From: Russula earlei
Lineage: Eukaryota; Basidiomycota; Agaricomycetes; Russulales; Russulaceae
Reading direction: 5' to 3'
Length of the DNA stretch: 64,000 bases
Assembly (NCBI GenBank): GCA_025769875.1
Contig: JAGFNK010000048.1
Span: forward strand, 62,001 to 126,000
How positions within the stretch are numbered: the stretch's first letter is position 1; each line of letters opens with the position of its first letter. Both the position numbers and the translations under genes were made by a program. Shown piece after piece: positions 11,901 to 23,797 of this stretch. The notes below the pieces were generated by a model. That model was not told the origin of the DNA. It searched no databases and saw only the letters and a program-made list of their open reading frames with translations.

Positions 11901-12297
11901 GTCTACTGCTCGCGTGACACCGACACCAGAGAAGAGGAGCCGATGGCGCAGGGTGTACAATGCAAGAGAAACATATGATAACCGTCGCCTCTCTGGGTCC
12001 GACAGCAGATCCTACGTTGCGCGGCAGATTGGTGAAACTATGTGTCCATTTCGAACTCGGATTATGATTTCGAAGGCTGCCTATCGCTAATGGAATCTGA
12101 AGAGTATTTCTAGGAAGGGGATAAGAATACACATTCTATACAGTGGTTTGCATGACTAGCTGGAGGTTGAACTGCATCACTAATGATCGGGTTTAAGCTT
12201 TGATTTATGGATTGTGTACAATGTCTACTTAACGCACGAGAAACCATGCCCGGAATTACTAGTGGGTTCTCAAGGAACAAAAAGTGTATGGGGCGCC
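8903..12297. other. Long intergenic interval without credible genes
   Basis: Several open frames occur here (the longest at 9511-10203, plus), but none has recognisable domains, and translations are rich in Ser, Pro, His and Arg as expected of non-coding frames. Part of 11.0-11.75 kb may be degraded coding DNA, but I could not name it. The region upstream of 8902 should hold the hydrolase promoter; no clear TATA box stands out. Confidence 0.45.
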
Positions 12298-13615
12298 TCA
12301 GCGCCAATCGTGATCGTCGTACCAGTCAGAGTCTTCATGAAAGACGTCTTCAGTCACGAAAGTTGCCTCCAAAGAAGATCGTGGAAAGATAGGTAAGGAA
12401 ACTTACCGTCGCCACTGTCATAGTCTGAACTTTCCTCGTCAGGGTAATCATTTTTGTAGTACTCCTCCGCTGTGAAATTCAGCCAACCACGAGTTCGATG
12501 TGGTTGCATTCGATTCAGAAAGAAAGGGACGCACCATTAGAGTCCTCGTCCGCCTCGTCTTCTTCCTCGGATTCGGACGCCGACGCATAGGTATCCGCTA
12601 ATGGCTCAGGGAGACCCGTCCTGGAAGCCGAGGGTAATCTAATCTCTGACATTTTACAGAGGGAGCCGGGTTTGACATACAAGGTTGCAACGTTCGCGGC
12701 GGCGTTGCGATCATTAAGCAATCCTGAGCGATGATAAAAAACGTCCCAGACAAAGTCTGGATCGTCATTTGAACGAATCTGGGCAGGCATGGCGATCGGC
12801 ACATGTGGGAGCGTACGGGAGCCCGAAGGAGTAAGAGATCCAGTGGAGTCCGCAGAGCGAGAGGTAGACGGCTTGATGTCATGAACTGTGTTTCATGAGA
12901 TGGGATCGGAGTGTTTCAAACATTTTCTACCACCATAAAATTTGGCGTACTGGTAAGATATTCTTCGAGCAGTGGTAAGAATTTTTGCACCTCGGGGTCT
13001 ACGGGTGACTGTGCCTCGGACGAGAGAATGGCATCGTACAACTTATAATCGTTGCCCGCTACATCCTTTGAGGGTATGACAGAGGTACTACCGCGGACGC
13101 CTCAGTCAGTGTCATTCTCTTTTCCAGTGGCGACATCTCTTACGGTGACACGGAGCTGGGAGTTGGAGGCTTATCGTCGAGGACAACTGTATACTGTCTT
13201 GAGATATCGGGCCTTCTGAGTTGGGGCAGGGAAGGTTCGTCATTGACTTGTTGTGCTACCGCCTTCAACACTTGCTCGCGCTCAAGAGCAGAGATGCGGT
13301 CCTGGAGATGGACGAACTGGTGAACAAGAGAATCAAAGACGGGTCCAAGTAGGCGCACCTGGAGGTCCTTCGCCCGGTCGCCCCAAGATTCTGGCTCCAC
13401 GGTTTCGGCAAATTGGAAGACATCAAGTCCTCCACGTTTCTTCCGACGCATGCTGGATTCGATGACTGGGCCCCGTTTTCAGCATTCCCCGCAGCGTGGG
13501 CTATCATACTGAAAGGCTTGCCAAGAGCATCCAGGGGTTCTTCATTTCGTTTTCGCTTAATTCGAAGGATTGTATAGGCTTGCGAGTTCATTGGCAATGT
13601 CGGATCGTCTTGCAT
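12298..13615 (-). CDS. IWR1: Iwr1-family protein (RNA polymerase II nuclear import)
   Basis: The model is complement(12298..12347, 12407..12469, 12535..12620, 12681..12885, 12951..13087, 13144..13465, 13522..13615), 318 aa, seven exons, all phases consistent. The N-terminus has the family signature ILRIKRKRNEEPLDALVIE followed by RRKKRGG and FQFAETVE. The conserved core DPDFVWDVFYHR is followed by an acidic run and the C-terminal signature DSNAEEYYKNDYPDEE. In yeast, Iwr1 binds assembled RNA polymerase II and carries it into the nucleus. The basic N-terminus fits an NLS and the acidic tail fits export or polymerase contact. Intron 1 is a GC-AG intron (donor GCAAGC), chosen because only that splice joins the two halves of the signature. 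Introns are 56-65 nt. The start could also be the second Met (codon 9). Confidence 0.9.
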
Positions 13616-16160
13616 TTACGATGATGTGGGTTGTGTAGAGTTGAGTCAGCCAGAACCCAGCCTGAGGACGGCAATTGCACGTGGCACGTGGTCGCGCCGC
13701 TTATGGCATCAGTTCACGCACTTTACTGGCTCCTTCCATGGCACCGTCACCGTTACATACATCTTCGAACTGCCACTCAAATCCAAGATGTTGTCCATGC
13801 GTGACCCTGTCATGCGTGCATCCAAGGCACGGCGCGTGTACCCAAATATTCAGACTGTGAACTAGTATATCATATTTTTCAGTCCATCCCTAGCTATCTT
13901 AGATATTAGCTCAGCTCTTTAGCAACAATCGTTTTAATTACGCGGTCCCCTGAGGCCCTACTTATAGCCCAATCGGACAACAGAAGATGAACGCCATGGT
14001 GTTCGTGCACTACACATGAGACATTGAGGTGTGCTACATCACTAGTTTACTCCTCATTTCTATGTTACTCACCTAGATAGATTCCTCGTCATCCAGGTAA
14101 ATATATCATACATTATAGTGTTTGTGTCCCACGCGAGACAGAGAAATTTACTCGTTATCTAGGCGCCCACTCTCTGCGAGCGCTCCCAAACTCAGTCAAG
14201 CCATCAGGCCCATGACCCGATTTACAACAACCAACGTGTCGCCATCTTGCAACTGGACGATAGGTTCATCATTAACTGTTCACAGCCGAGTAGGATGCGC
14301 CCAATTTTCTTTCCGAGGGCGTAGGCGGTACGCCGATCCGTATGCCAACTGAAGTTGAACTTCAGCGCCCCCGAGTAGAAAGATAAAGCAACTCACTAAA
14401 AACTTGTTCGGCGTAGTCCAAGGTGCTTATCTCCGAGTCCACTCCCTTTCTCCATCTTGGGGGGGTCTTCGTCCCCCAGGAAAATTACCACTCTTTTTAG
14501 CTTGACTCCGTTAGCGTGAATTGTCCAAAGCGCTTATAGTGTTCTGTACTCCAAGGCCCGTGACAACGGAATCGAAAAAAAAGGTAGAGAGTGACCGCCA
14601 CACCCTCACTGGCAGGGTGACATTCATCAGAGGGCGAGTTAAACTATTGGTCATTGTCTGATCAATCAAAGTCGGTTTTCCCCCCAACAAGTTGTCGTGT
14701 CGTGTGACTGCTTCACTCCTCGGCGCCTGTCGTAAATCCTTCCACGGGCCTATGCACAACTTGGAGCTTCCATCGTTTAGGCAGTACGATGTGCCAGTTG
14801 AGCGTGAGACCGCGCACATATCGATTCACGCTCGTTGTCAGGCCACGGCTCACAACGGTGAATCTCATACCATAACGCGACAAGCAGCGGATAAAACAAA
14901 CGAGGGACACGATCGGTGCCTGCTTTACCCTCGTGGAACCTGCCTGATAGCGTGGACCTGTGGCGTTCATAACGTTACGTGAGTTTTTTTTTCGGGGGGG
15001 TTGGACACGAGAATGAGAGCTCCATCCACTTTTTAGCGATGAAGTCTCATCCTCATCGAGACGTCCATCATTGGTCATCTCTAGCCACCACCGCGCCCTC
15101 AACGTGTTCCCCCAAACTCATTGGTGGTCGTGTGACCCTGTGAGAATGTTGGGGTTCCCGGTGGCTCCGCCCCTCCTTCCTGTTCGTCTCGTCGTGCAGC
15201 TCACCACTTGTCCTATCAACCCTCTCTTTTCTCATATTACCTTCCCTTGTCTTCTTTTCAACCTCTGACAATCGACAGCAAAAGGCCATGGCTATGTGGC
15301 GCAGCCTGAGGCGCAAGGAACGATCGCGATACGCAACAACGTGGCTTTGGTTGCGTGGTGCGTTCTGAACCCCCAACAATTATCGCCCGAAGCCACAGCC
15401 GATCCTGCTGCCTCATCGCTTCTGATGAAATGATTCCAAGGAACGATTCCTTGGAACCATCTGCCACGTCTGGAGATAAGCCTGATTAAGACTGTTTTCG
15501 GTTCAACACCCAGCCGAGAGGCGCGACCCGTGGCAATTTCATTCTGCCGCCACAGACATCGAGTGATTGCAGGCCCCGCTCGTCACGCAAATAGGTTTTA
15601 CCCATTATTCTGGTCACAAGACACTTTTTTCTGTTACGGCAGCCGGCGCTTATAGACTCATGCCACCACATCGTACATAACCACCCGGTTTGCGTTTCTA
15701 TTTTCCTGCCGACTTGCCACATGAAAAGGTCTACACCGCGTCTCGCTGCCACATCCCGGTATTATCACATCTCATCTGTAAGGGACGGCGAACACAAGCG
15801 GTTGACTGCCAGTAGAACGCAGCATCTATTTCTGACATCAACATGGGACCGCTCTCACAGGTGCCCCAAACGTCATGCGGTAATAGGTTCTTGGGGCGAA
15901 CCAGTGCGCTGGCCGCAACACCGTCCTTTTGAAATTCAGAGCTGGAAGCTGCCGATATGGTTGTAGTGGACACGAGCGTACAAACAAATCAGACACCCTT
16001 CAAACTTTGTATCTGTGTTTTCTGGATTTTCCATGCTCTCCAAGGCGCTACTAGCAAGCGGTGAGCAGTACTAAAGGCCTTGACAGCTCCATGATGGTTT
16101 CACCTCCACCCTCTTTCTTGTCTGATTTTTTTTTGTCCCTCTCTGCAGTTACCACCCACG
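13616..16160. other. Intergenic, no credible gene
   Basis: About 2.5 kb separate Iwr1 and the second hydrolase. Open frames up to about 130 codons exist on both strands, but none shows domains or consistent splicing. The upstream part should contain the Iwr1 promoter and the downstream end that of the hydrolase paralog. Confidence 0.45.
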
Positions 16161-17901
16161 ATGACTGCTGTGGTCCCTAAGCACCTGATCTTTCTCCACA
16201 AGGCTCGCCGCCTTTGCATCATACTTGGCTGCATCTACGTGCTTGTAGTAGCTCTCGGAACCACACCCTTCGCGCAGGCACAGTAAGTTTTACTCCCGAA
16301 CAACTGATCTGACCATCGCTTGACGGTCCTCTTATATTCCTCACCGCCTCTGGCTCTAGGCTTCTCTTTATGCACAACCTCAGACGCCCTTTCTTCGTAC
16401 AGTATGACATGCCAGAGATGTATGACCTTGCACGTAAGAGTTTTGTCTTCCCTATCATAGGACGTTGACATTGAACATACCATAGCGTTCAAGGTCCAGA
16501 ATGTTCGCATTCAAACGGCTGACAACGAGACACTCGGCGCTTGGTTCACCTTCGCGGATCCGTTCTACGCCTCGCACAAACATCACCTGCTAAGCGTCCC
16601 GACGACAAGCCTATCATCACCCGGGTCTAATGCTGTGTCCAGGGATGACCTTATCCGTGCCGCAGTACGGACACACCCAACCATCATATATTTGCATGGG
16701 ACGACGGGCACGCGGGTGGTGCCATCTACGGGTGCAACAATATCAAGCGTACGCTACGCGTCTGCGCGCGAACGTGCTCGCGCCGGACTATCGCGGCTTT
16801 GCAGACTCGACAGGTACTCCGACCGAAGCGGGCCTCACGCTCGACACGCGAGCGGCGTGGGACTGGCTTCGTGCACATGGCGCCTCTCCAGACAATCTAC
16901 TCATCGTTGGAAGCAGCCTCGGCACGGGCGTAGCGGTGCAGTTTGCGAGCGCGCTCGAGGAGGAAGTCGCTCGAGCTGACACTGAAGCTCGGGTGGTAAA
17001 TTCGTATGTGGGGGGTAGAGATGTGAGGACTAGTGGTGAGAATGACAGTTGGGTCCGGGAGAGTGTGATTGTCCGGGAGAGACCACGCGGTGTCGTGCTT
17101 CTCTCACCATTCAGCAAGCTCGAGGCATTGATTGATACATACTACATCCTCGGGCTCATGCCCCTGTTTGCGCCGTTGAGGACAGTCCCGTATCTATTTG
17201 GTAAGTCGCCCCCATCTCCTCTTGTCGTTCCCGAACGTGTCATGCGACCAAAAGCAAGGGTACTGAACTGATTTGGCACGTGTGGAAAAAACAGACTTCG
17301 TAAAAAGGTCAATAGTCCATCGGTTTGATTCGCTCGCCAAAGTAGTGGTACGTACTGTCCTCATAGACTTTTCCAGAAGCGTTTCCCAATTGGCCGTTGG
17401 CGCTATCCGCCGGGACGTCATATGTTCCCTCATATTCGGGAATACTGCTAGTTCGTCTAATGGACCCTCTCGGAGCGCTGGGTTTCCGAAATTTAGCGTG
17501 GAAAAGTGCTAACCCCCCCCAATTTTCAGGATGTCAAAGCTCCCGTATTGATCGTGCACGCGGAGGACGACCAGGACATCCCGGTGTGGCACGCGCAGCA
17601 GCTCTTTAATGCATTTTTGGAGAAATACCTGCCGCCACTGCCAGAAATTACAGCGAAGATGGTGGAGGGGTCCACGGAAACGGTAAAGGAGCGCTTCTCA
17701 GCGTTGTTAGAAGAACGGGCGACGCGGCGGGGAGAGCTTGTGGCTGTACAAGAGATGGAGAGGGTAGGGCGCATAGAGGAGTTCTCGAGGGATAGAGGGG
17801 ATGGTAAGGTTGTTTTCCTGCATACCTGGTGGGGCGCGCACGATGTCGGGCTGGTCGAGGGCGTGCAGGATTACATGGCGGAGATGTTCAAGATCGGGTG
17901 A
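16161..17901 (+). pseudogene. ABHD12-like hydrolase paralog with a +1 frame break
   Basis: Exons 16161-16282, 16360-16433, 16486-17200, 17295-17347 and 17530-17901 match the paralog at 7351-8902 exon for exon: 122, 74, 53 and 372 nt are identical lengths and only exon 3 differs (715 against 615). It keeps the N-terminal membrane segment, the elbow GSSLG, the acid in HAEDDQDIP and His in GAHDVG. One extra base at about 16728 shifts the frame between RVVPS and RVQQYQAY, aligned against TRAVAPRVRHYQAF in the intact copy. The oxyanion motif is also changed, from HGNGG to HGTTG. Exon 3 carries an extra polar insert after EEEVARADTEA. Either this is a decaying duplicate or the extra base is a sequence error; the altered motif favours relaxed constraint. 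Confidence 0.8.
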
Positions 17902-18463
17902 CGTCATTCGTACTGTGTCAATCGAGTATCATCTTTTAGGCCGCAATTGTAATCGCTTTGTCCATCTGCTTCCGCTTCGCATTCACATCTTCCCTGTATG
18001 TCCCACTTGCCTGGCCTCGCCTCACGCCCACTCTCACCTCCTTCCTTTCTCTTTCCCTTCCATCCTTCCGTGACCACATCCCCCTTTTAATTACTTCCCC
18101 TTCTCGTCTTATCGACACACTGACGGCAATCTATTCCTGATCCTGTAGAGCAGCAAGGCTGGCCCCCTGAACTTTCCCAGCAGTCGACGTCCGACTCCTA
18201 CATCGACAACCTGATCTCCTGTATCCTATAAACCTTCACACCCAGTACCTCATCAGGAAAAAATGGTCTGGTCCATAGACACCACTTAAATCTGTAGACA
18301 CCATAGACACCATAGCACAACAACCTACTATGTAGTGCTCTATAGCTTCATACTAGTTCTATATTGTGCAATGTAGTTCCAGTAGTTTATGACTACATTT
18401 ATGTAGGCACAGTAGATGAAACCAAGTCTACATATCACTATGTTGGATGACCAAAATTATGGA
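17902..18463. other. Intergenic spacer before the copia insertion
   Basis: No gene is seen. The segment is AT-rich after 18240 and contains short direct repeats of AGACACCATAG near 18295-18315. The words CATCAGGAAAAAATG and GGTCCGTAGAC-like sequence also occur near 6940, hinting at old shared repeat DNA. Confidence 0.4.
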
Positions 18464-18468
18464 GATGA

Positions 18469-18728
18469 TGTAGGAAGGTATCTATAATGAGTGCTCAGTC
18501 TTATTGTAGAAGACTACACTAAGTGGGTATCCTGACCTATAATGAGTGCTACAAGAAGGGTAATTAGTTGTGTATGTAGGTAATGAAAGTGTGACTAACC
18601 TCAGTCTTATTGTAGAAGACTGAGGGACGGGAAAAAGACAAAAAACGAACTCTATACATGTCTGTGCGTTCGTCACGCGCCACGTGAGTGTATGACCAAA
18701 CTGTGACGCTGAGGCTGCAACTTCAACA
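18469..18728 (-). mobile_element. copia 3' LTR
   Basis: On the element's own strand it begins TGTTGAAG and ends CCTACA. It is about 94% identical to the LTR at 23534-23792, with differences such as GCGTTCGTC against GCATTCATC, typical of C-to-T decay. Confidence 0.92.
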
Positions 18729-18873
18729 TGCCCCCTCAGCCTGCATGGTGCAATCCCATCTCGTCTGAAAACTTATCATGCTTCTCACATGCAAGGCCTT
18801 TGGTCAAAATGTCAGCAACCTGGTCCTCAGTAGGGATGTACTGAAGACAGATCTCTTCACTCTCAACTTTGTG

Positions 18874-20185
18874 TCACAAGAAGTGGTGCCAGACTTCAAT
18901 GTGTTTGGTCCGGTCGTGGAATTCGGGGTTGCGCGCAATGGCGATTGCAGATTGGTTGTCCACATGAAGAATGGTTGGGGGGTGAGTGTCTATTCCTAGT
19001 TCACTTAACAGACATCTGAGCCAGATTAGCTCCTTTGTGGCATGGGCAGTGGCAATGTATTCAGCCTCAGTGCTTGAGAGAGCCACAGAGGTCTGTTTCT
19101 TGGAGCTCCAGCTGATCACGCCCCCTCCAAGCATGAACACAAAGCTGGATGTGGACTTGCGATCATTAATGTCGCTTGCCCAGTCTGCATCTGCAAAACC
19201 ATGCAGTATGGTACCACCAGGGGTTCTGTGTTGGAAGATGAGTTGGCTGCTACTGGTGGCTCAGAGGTATCAGAATGCACAATCAAGTGTGTGTTGGTGC
19301 TTGGGGCCTGGGTTTGCGGCGTGTCGCCCAAGGGCTGTGACTGTGTATGTGAGGTCAGGGCCTGTGCCGAGTATCAGGTACATCAGTGCACCAATGGCAC
19401 TCTGATACAACTTTATGTCAATTTCGGGGGAGGTGAGTTTAGTGAGATGCTCATTTGCAAGGGTCAGTGTACTGATTGGACGTGCGTTAGATTTCCCATG
19501 CCTCTCCAGAGTTTCATTTATATATTTTTCTTGGGAGAGGGCAATCCAGCCTGCATTGCGATCCCAAGTGATGTGCATGCCAAGCTAAATCAGTCATCTC
19601 ATAGTGTTGTTTCAAAGTTGATTTGTCTTGGTTGATAGTTTTAATGGAGTTTGATACCATAGTGATATCATCAACATATAATGTGATGATGGAGATGTCT
19701 CCATTGTGCATTCAGGTGAAAATGGCATGGTTGGCATCAGTATGTTGGTATCCCATGGCACTGAGTTTGCTGCAGATGTCTTCATACCAAGCATGTCTGC
19801 CCTGCTTTGTGCCATAGAGGGCTTTGATTAGACACAATACCATGCCTTGGGGAATGTCAAAACCAGGGGGAGGTTCCATGAAGATCTCTTCTTTGAGTTC
19901 CCCATTTAGGTATGCTGACTTTATGTCCATTTGGTGGACCTCTAGATTGTGTTTGGCAGCGAGGGCCAGTATCACACGTAAGGAGGCAAACTTGGTGATG
20001 GGTGCAAAGGTCTTGTCATAGTCAATGCCCTCAATTTGTGTGAAGCCCTGCGTGACAACATGGGCTTTGTATTTCTGTATAGTGCTGTCAGGTCCTTGCT
20101 TGATGCAAAAGACCCATTTGCTCCCTACAACCTTGTGGTCTTTGGGACGTGGGGCAACCTTGTACATGCCCATGTGCTCGAACAA
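18874..20185 (-). pseudogene. copia reverse transcriptase and RNase H
   Basis: From right to left, 20185-19712 encodes the RT palm (GSKWVFCIKQ, YKAHVVTQGF, DYDKTFAPITK, KSAYLNGEL). It continues at 19711-19514 with the catalytic box LYVDDITMVS, then 19578-19270 (YLILGTGPDLTYTV) and the RNase H at 19140-18874 (SSTEAEYIATAHATKE, LHVDNQSAIAIAR, RTKHIEV). The pieces are in different frames, so several indels have broken the polyprotein. The RT YVDD box itself survives. Confidence 0.9.
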
Positions 20186-20230
20186 GTGGCACTCTTCCTC
20201 GCATGCAACTTCCCACTCAGCTGTGTTGGG

Positions 20231-21526
20231 TCAGGCCATGGCTTGTGCATAAGTGTGTGGGTTGTCAGTTATGGTGGTTTGGGCCATGTTAACACATTTG
20301 ATGTTGTGTTTTTGTGAGCTGTATGAGGTAACTGTGTAGCAAGGGTCATTGTTGCGGACTGGTGCGCAGACTGTGCGTTTAGGATGGGTGTTTGCCAGTT
20401 CAGGTGGGGCAGATGGTGCGGTGAGTGTATTTTCTATTTCTATTTTGCTCTCACTTTCTGATTGAGGTTCGGACAGGGGTAGTTTAGGAGGTGGTGTGTC
20501 AATAGGCACAGTTGTTGTCCCAGTGTTGTCATGTTGGATTATGATGCATTTGAAAGACTGAGACTGAGGTGGGCCCCCTTCATCAAAAATGATGTTGCAG
20601 GACTCCAGAAAGCAGCGAGTGGGACAGTGCATTAGATGGTAAGCCTTGTGAGTTCGCACATATCCAAGGAAAGTGCACACTAAGGACTTTGCAGCCAATT
20701 TGGTGCGGTTCTTATCTGGGATATGGACGAACGCATGGGAACTGAAAATGTGAAGGTGGGAGACATTGGGTTTGTTCCCACTCCAGGCCTCCTTGGGGGT
20801 GGAGTTGTTGAGGGCGCACATGGGTGTGACGTTGTGCAGGAGGACCGCATACTCGAGGGTGGCATACCAGAATGATTCTGGTAAGTCAGCATTGGTCAGC
20901 ATCGCACGGACCTTGTCAAGGAGTGTCTGATTCATGCACTCAGCCACACCATTATGCTGTGGGGTGTGGGGCATCATGAGCTCCTGTTTGATGCCTTTGC
21001 CCTCAAGGTACTTGGTGATCTTGTTGCCCGTGTATTTTCCCCCTCCATTGCTGTGGAGGACCTTCATGCACTGGCTGGTTTCGAGTTCAGCATGGGTGAT
21101 GAATGCCTTCAGGTGACACGCGACATCACTTTTGTGGCACAATCCCTCAACAAACACCTTCCAAGAGTGATTGTCAATGAAAGTGATGAAGTACTTGAAG
21201 TCTTGGTGTGAGTGAGTGGATATTTTGCCACAAATGTTGGAGAACACGTGGCTGAGGACTGTGATGGCACGCATGTCAGTCGTCCTCTGGATTTCGTGGC
21301 GCGTTTGCTTGCCTTTGAGGCAGGGTTCACAGGGGGTGGATGGTGCAGTGCCAGTGATTTCTATGCCCCTGACCATGCCCTTTCTGGCCATGCGTAGCAC
21401 GGTATTGATGTTTAGGTGGCCTAGGCAGCAGTGCCAGGTCTTGATGTCAGCCTTAGAGGCTGTGCTGTTAGGATTCTTGTGTTTACATCTCACGTCTGTT
21501 TGCTTACCTATGTGTTGCTGACTCAT
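20231..21526 (-). pseudogene. copia integrase with mutated catalytic Asp residues
   Basis: The open frame has the zinc-binding pre-integrase motif (WHCCLGHLN ... CEPCLKGKQ) and an integrase core. Family consensus has SDICG and HSDNGGEY; here they read SNICG and HSNGGGKY, so both catalytic Asp are replaced by Asn, each explained by one G-to-A change on the coding strand. The Glu survives in HNGVAECMN. The first Met is not the true start: the upstream frame was cut by the nested solo LTR. Confidence 0.88.
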
Positions 21527-21998
21527 TCCTGCTTACTGCTGCTTAGTGATTGCTTACTGATTGATTACTGATTGCTTACTGGCTTGATTACTCATTGATT
21601 ACCAATTGATGACAGATACTTGGAAAAGATGACTCACGCATGAGTCATTTCTGACATTCTTGAATTGTGCTCTACGGTTTTGGATACTACTGGTTCTTAG
21701 CTATGTGCTTCCTGAGTTTCGTATGAAACAGATCAGTTGTTATTGAGATATTGTATAAATACTCTGATGTACCAACAGTTGAGCCTTACACTCGACTTAC
21801 TCTCTAGACAAGAAATATTCCTCTTGTCAAACTATCTCAAATTCTCAAGTTAAAGCACTCTAAGTGAAAGAGACTCTTCTCATCTCTTACATTTACTCTT
21901 CCTGAGATAATATCAAAGGATTTGAAGTCTAGTGCTTGAACTATATCAAGCAACTCTTTCACTAAGAGTCAGTATTAAGATCAAAGCTGATCTTAACA
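21516..21998 (+). mobile_element. Nested solo LTR inside the copia element
   Basis: A 483-bp block interrupts the copia coding region between protease and integrase. It begins TGCTGACTC and ends CTTAACA, close to TGTT...AACA ends. It is flanked by TGTGT (21511-21515) and TGTGC (21999-22003), a 5-bp duplication with one transition. It contains a TATA-like ATTGTATAAATACTC near 21750 and tandem words GATTGCTTACTGATTGATTAC at its start. Orientation is assigned from the TATA motif. No internal region remains, so it is a solo LTR after recombination. Confidence 0.75.
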
Positions 21999-23459
21999 TG
22001 TGCTGTGAGCGATGAGGGTGTGCTCGTCTGTGGCTCGCATGTCCTCACCTTCAGCCGGGAAGTCATTGACGTGCATCATGTATGCTGTTTCTGGGACAGG
22101 TGTTTTCATATCCATCACATATAGAGTCCTTTGTAGGTACCCATCACATGTGAGGACCCCTTGCTGATTGAGAAGTTGGCAACCATTTCCGGTGAATTGG
22201 ATGTCAGCGCCGCGCTTTGTGAGGTGAGTGACTGATAAGAGATTGCTGTTGAGGTCAGGGATGAAAAGAACGTCTTGGAGGATGGCATTGTGCCATGTTC
22301 CATTGGTGTGCATATGGACAGGAATGCATCTGACACTGGTGGCAAGGATGGCACTGTTGTCTCTGAGCATAATGCGAGTAGGGGGTGTGAGGGCAGTGAA
22401 TGATGAGAACCAGCTGCGGTTGCAGCTCATGGTGCGTGATGCACTGGAATCAACTATCCAGCAATGCTGGGTGGATGAGTTGTGATGCACTCAGAAGGTG
22501 AACGCTTCGTTGCCACATGGTGAGGGGTCAGCAGCAATGGCACTGAATAGTTGTACCATGCTCTCGCTAGGGTCTGTGACTGTGATCTTCGCAGTCGTGG
22601 ATGGCTTTGCGCCTGCAGAGGTGGTCGACGCCCCCTTCACCTCCTGCTCCTTCTTCAATTTTTGGCACTCCTTTACATTGTGACTGTGGATGTTGCAGTG
22701 TGTACAATGTTTCTTGGACTTGTCTCCTTGTTTATTCTTCCTGTTTGCTTTCTTGGCTGCTTTGGCGAAGAAGGCAGTGGCACCGATCCCCAACGCCTGC
22801 ACATGGCATTGCTCCTCACCAAGGATTTGGGATGTGATGATGTCAGTTGAGATCTCATCAGTTTTGATGGAGTATAAGATCATCTTGAGGGTCGACAGGG
22901 ATTCAGGTAAGGCTAATATGATGACATATGCAAGGAATTTGTTTTCAAGTGGAAAACTGAGGTTTGCAAGGGTGCGAGAGGCGCGTATGAGTTTATTGAT
23001 TTGAGGGTCAAGTGGTTCATCTTTGGAGAGCATGATCCAAAGCAACTCCTCCATTAGGTGTGCCATGCGTTGTTCGCCCTTTCCTTTGTAGTGGGCACAT
23101 AACTTTTCCCAGCAACCTTTAGCATTGTTGATTCCGAGGACGGCACTTAGTGGCTCATCTGATATGGTGAGGGAGATTTGCATGCGTGCCTCTTGGTCTC
23201 AGTATGACCAGTCGTCAAAGGCAGTGGGGTCTGCACTTTGGTCTGGCTTGGTGTATGTGCTGTCTACTACTGTCCAGAGCTCTCGGAGTTCGAGAACCAT
23301 TTGAATGCGGTGCTTCCAGAACATAAACTTAACCCCTTTGTTGTCAAGAAAAGGGACATCATAGTGTCATGCAGTGGCTTTTTGGCTCGATGTCGCAGCT
23401 CCTGAGGAGGAGGCATTTCCACCTTGCGGCAAGGACATGCTGGTGCCCCATGCCATTAC
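21999..23459 (-). pseudogene. copia Gag and protease
   Basis: Gag (23459-22491) contains the copia gag fold region (CWEKLCAHYKGKGEQRM ... LPESLSTL) and a CCHC knuckle CTHCNIHSHNVKEC. Its start region has a TGA near 23370. The protease follows (22490-21993) with CWIVDSSASRTM; the active-site motif is normally DSGA, so Gly is changed to Ser, again explained by G-to-A. The downstream end joins the nested LTR. Confidence 0.85.
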
Positions 23460-23533
23460 TATGTTGTGACATTTTGAAATTCTGGGTGCGTGTAGTTATT
23501 TGGCTTGTCTAGAGACAACCAGGTCTCATAATC

Positions 23534-23792
23534 TGTAGGAAGGTATCTATAATGAGTGCTCAGTCTTATTGTGGAAGACTACACTAAGTGGGTATCCTGA
23601 CCTATAACAAGTGCTACAAAAAGGGTAATTAGTTGTGTATGTAGGTAACGAAAGTGTGACTAACCTCAGTCTTATTGTAGAAGACTGAGGGACAGGAAAA
23701 AGACAAAAATGAACTATATACATGTCTGTGCATTCATCATGCACCATGTGAGTGTATGACCAAACCGTGATGCTGAGGCTGCAACTTCAACA
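23534..23792 (-). mobile_element. copia 5' LTR
   Basis: This is the direct repeat of 18469-18728 on the upstream side of Gag. The internal sequence directly after it (GATTATGAGACCTGGT on the element strand) is in the primer-binding-site position, though I cannot assign the tRNA. Confidence 0.92.
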
Positions 23793-23797
23793 GATGA

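Larger units (their letters stand above)
18469..23792 (-). mobile_element. Ty1/copia retrotransposon, complete but inactive
   Basis: The element is bounded by two direct LTRs (18469-18728 and 23534-23792) and a perfect 5-bp target duplication GATGA (18464-18468 and 23793-23797). On the minus strand the order is Gag, protease, integrase, reverse transcriptase, RNase H, which is the copia order. A purine-rich tract (GCTGAGGGGGCA) precedes the 3' LTR. The LTRs differ at roughly 16 sites, nearly all transitions and many at CpG. The coding region has stops, frameshifts and mutated catalytic residues, and a 483-bp solo LTR is nested inside it (21516-21998). Confidence 0.93.
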
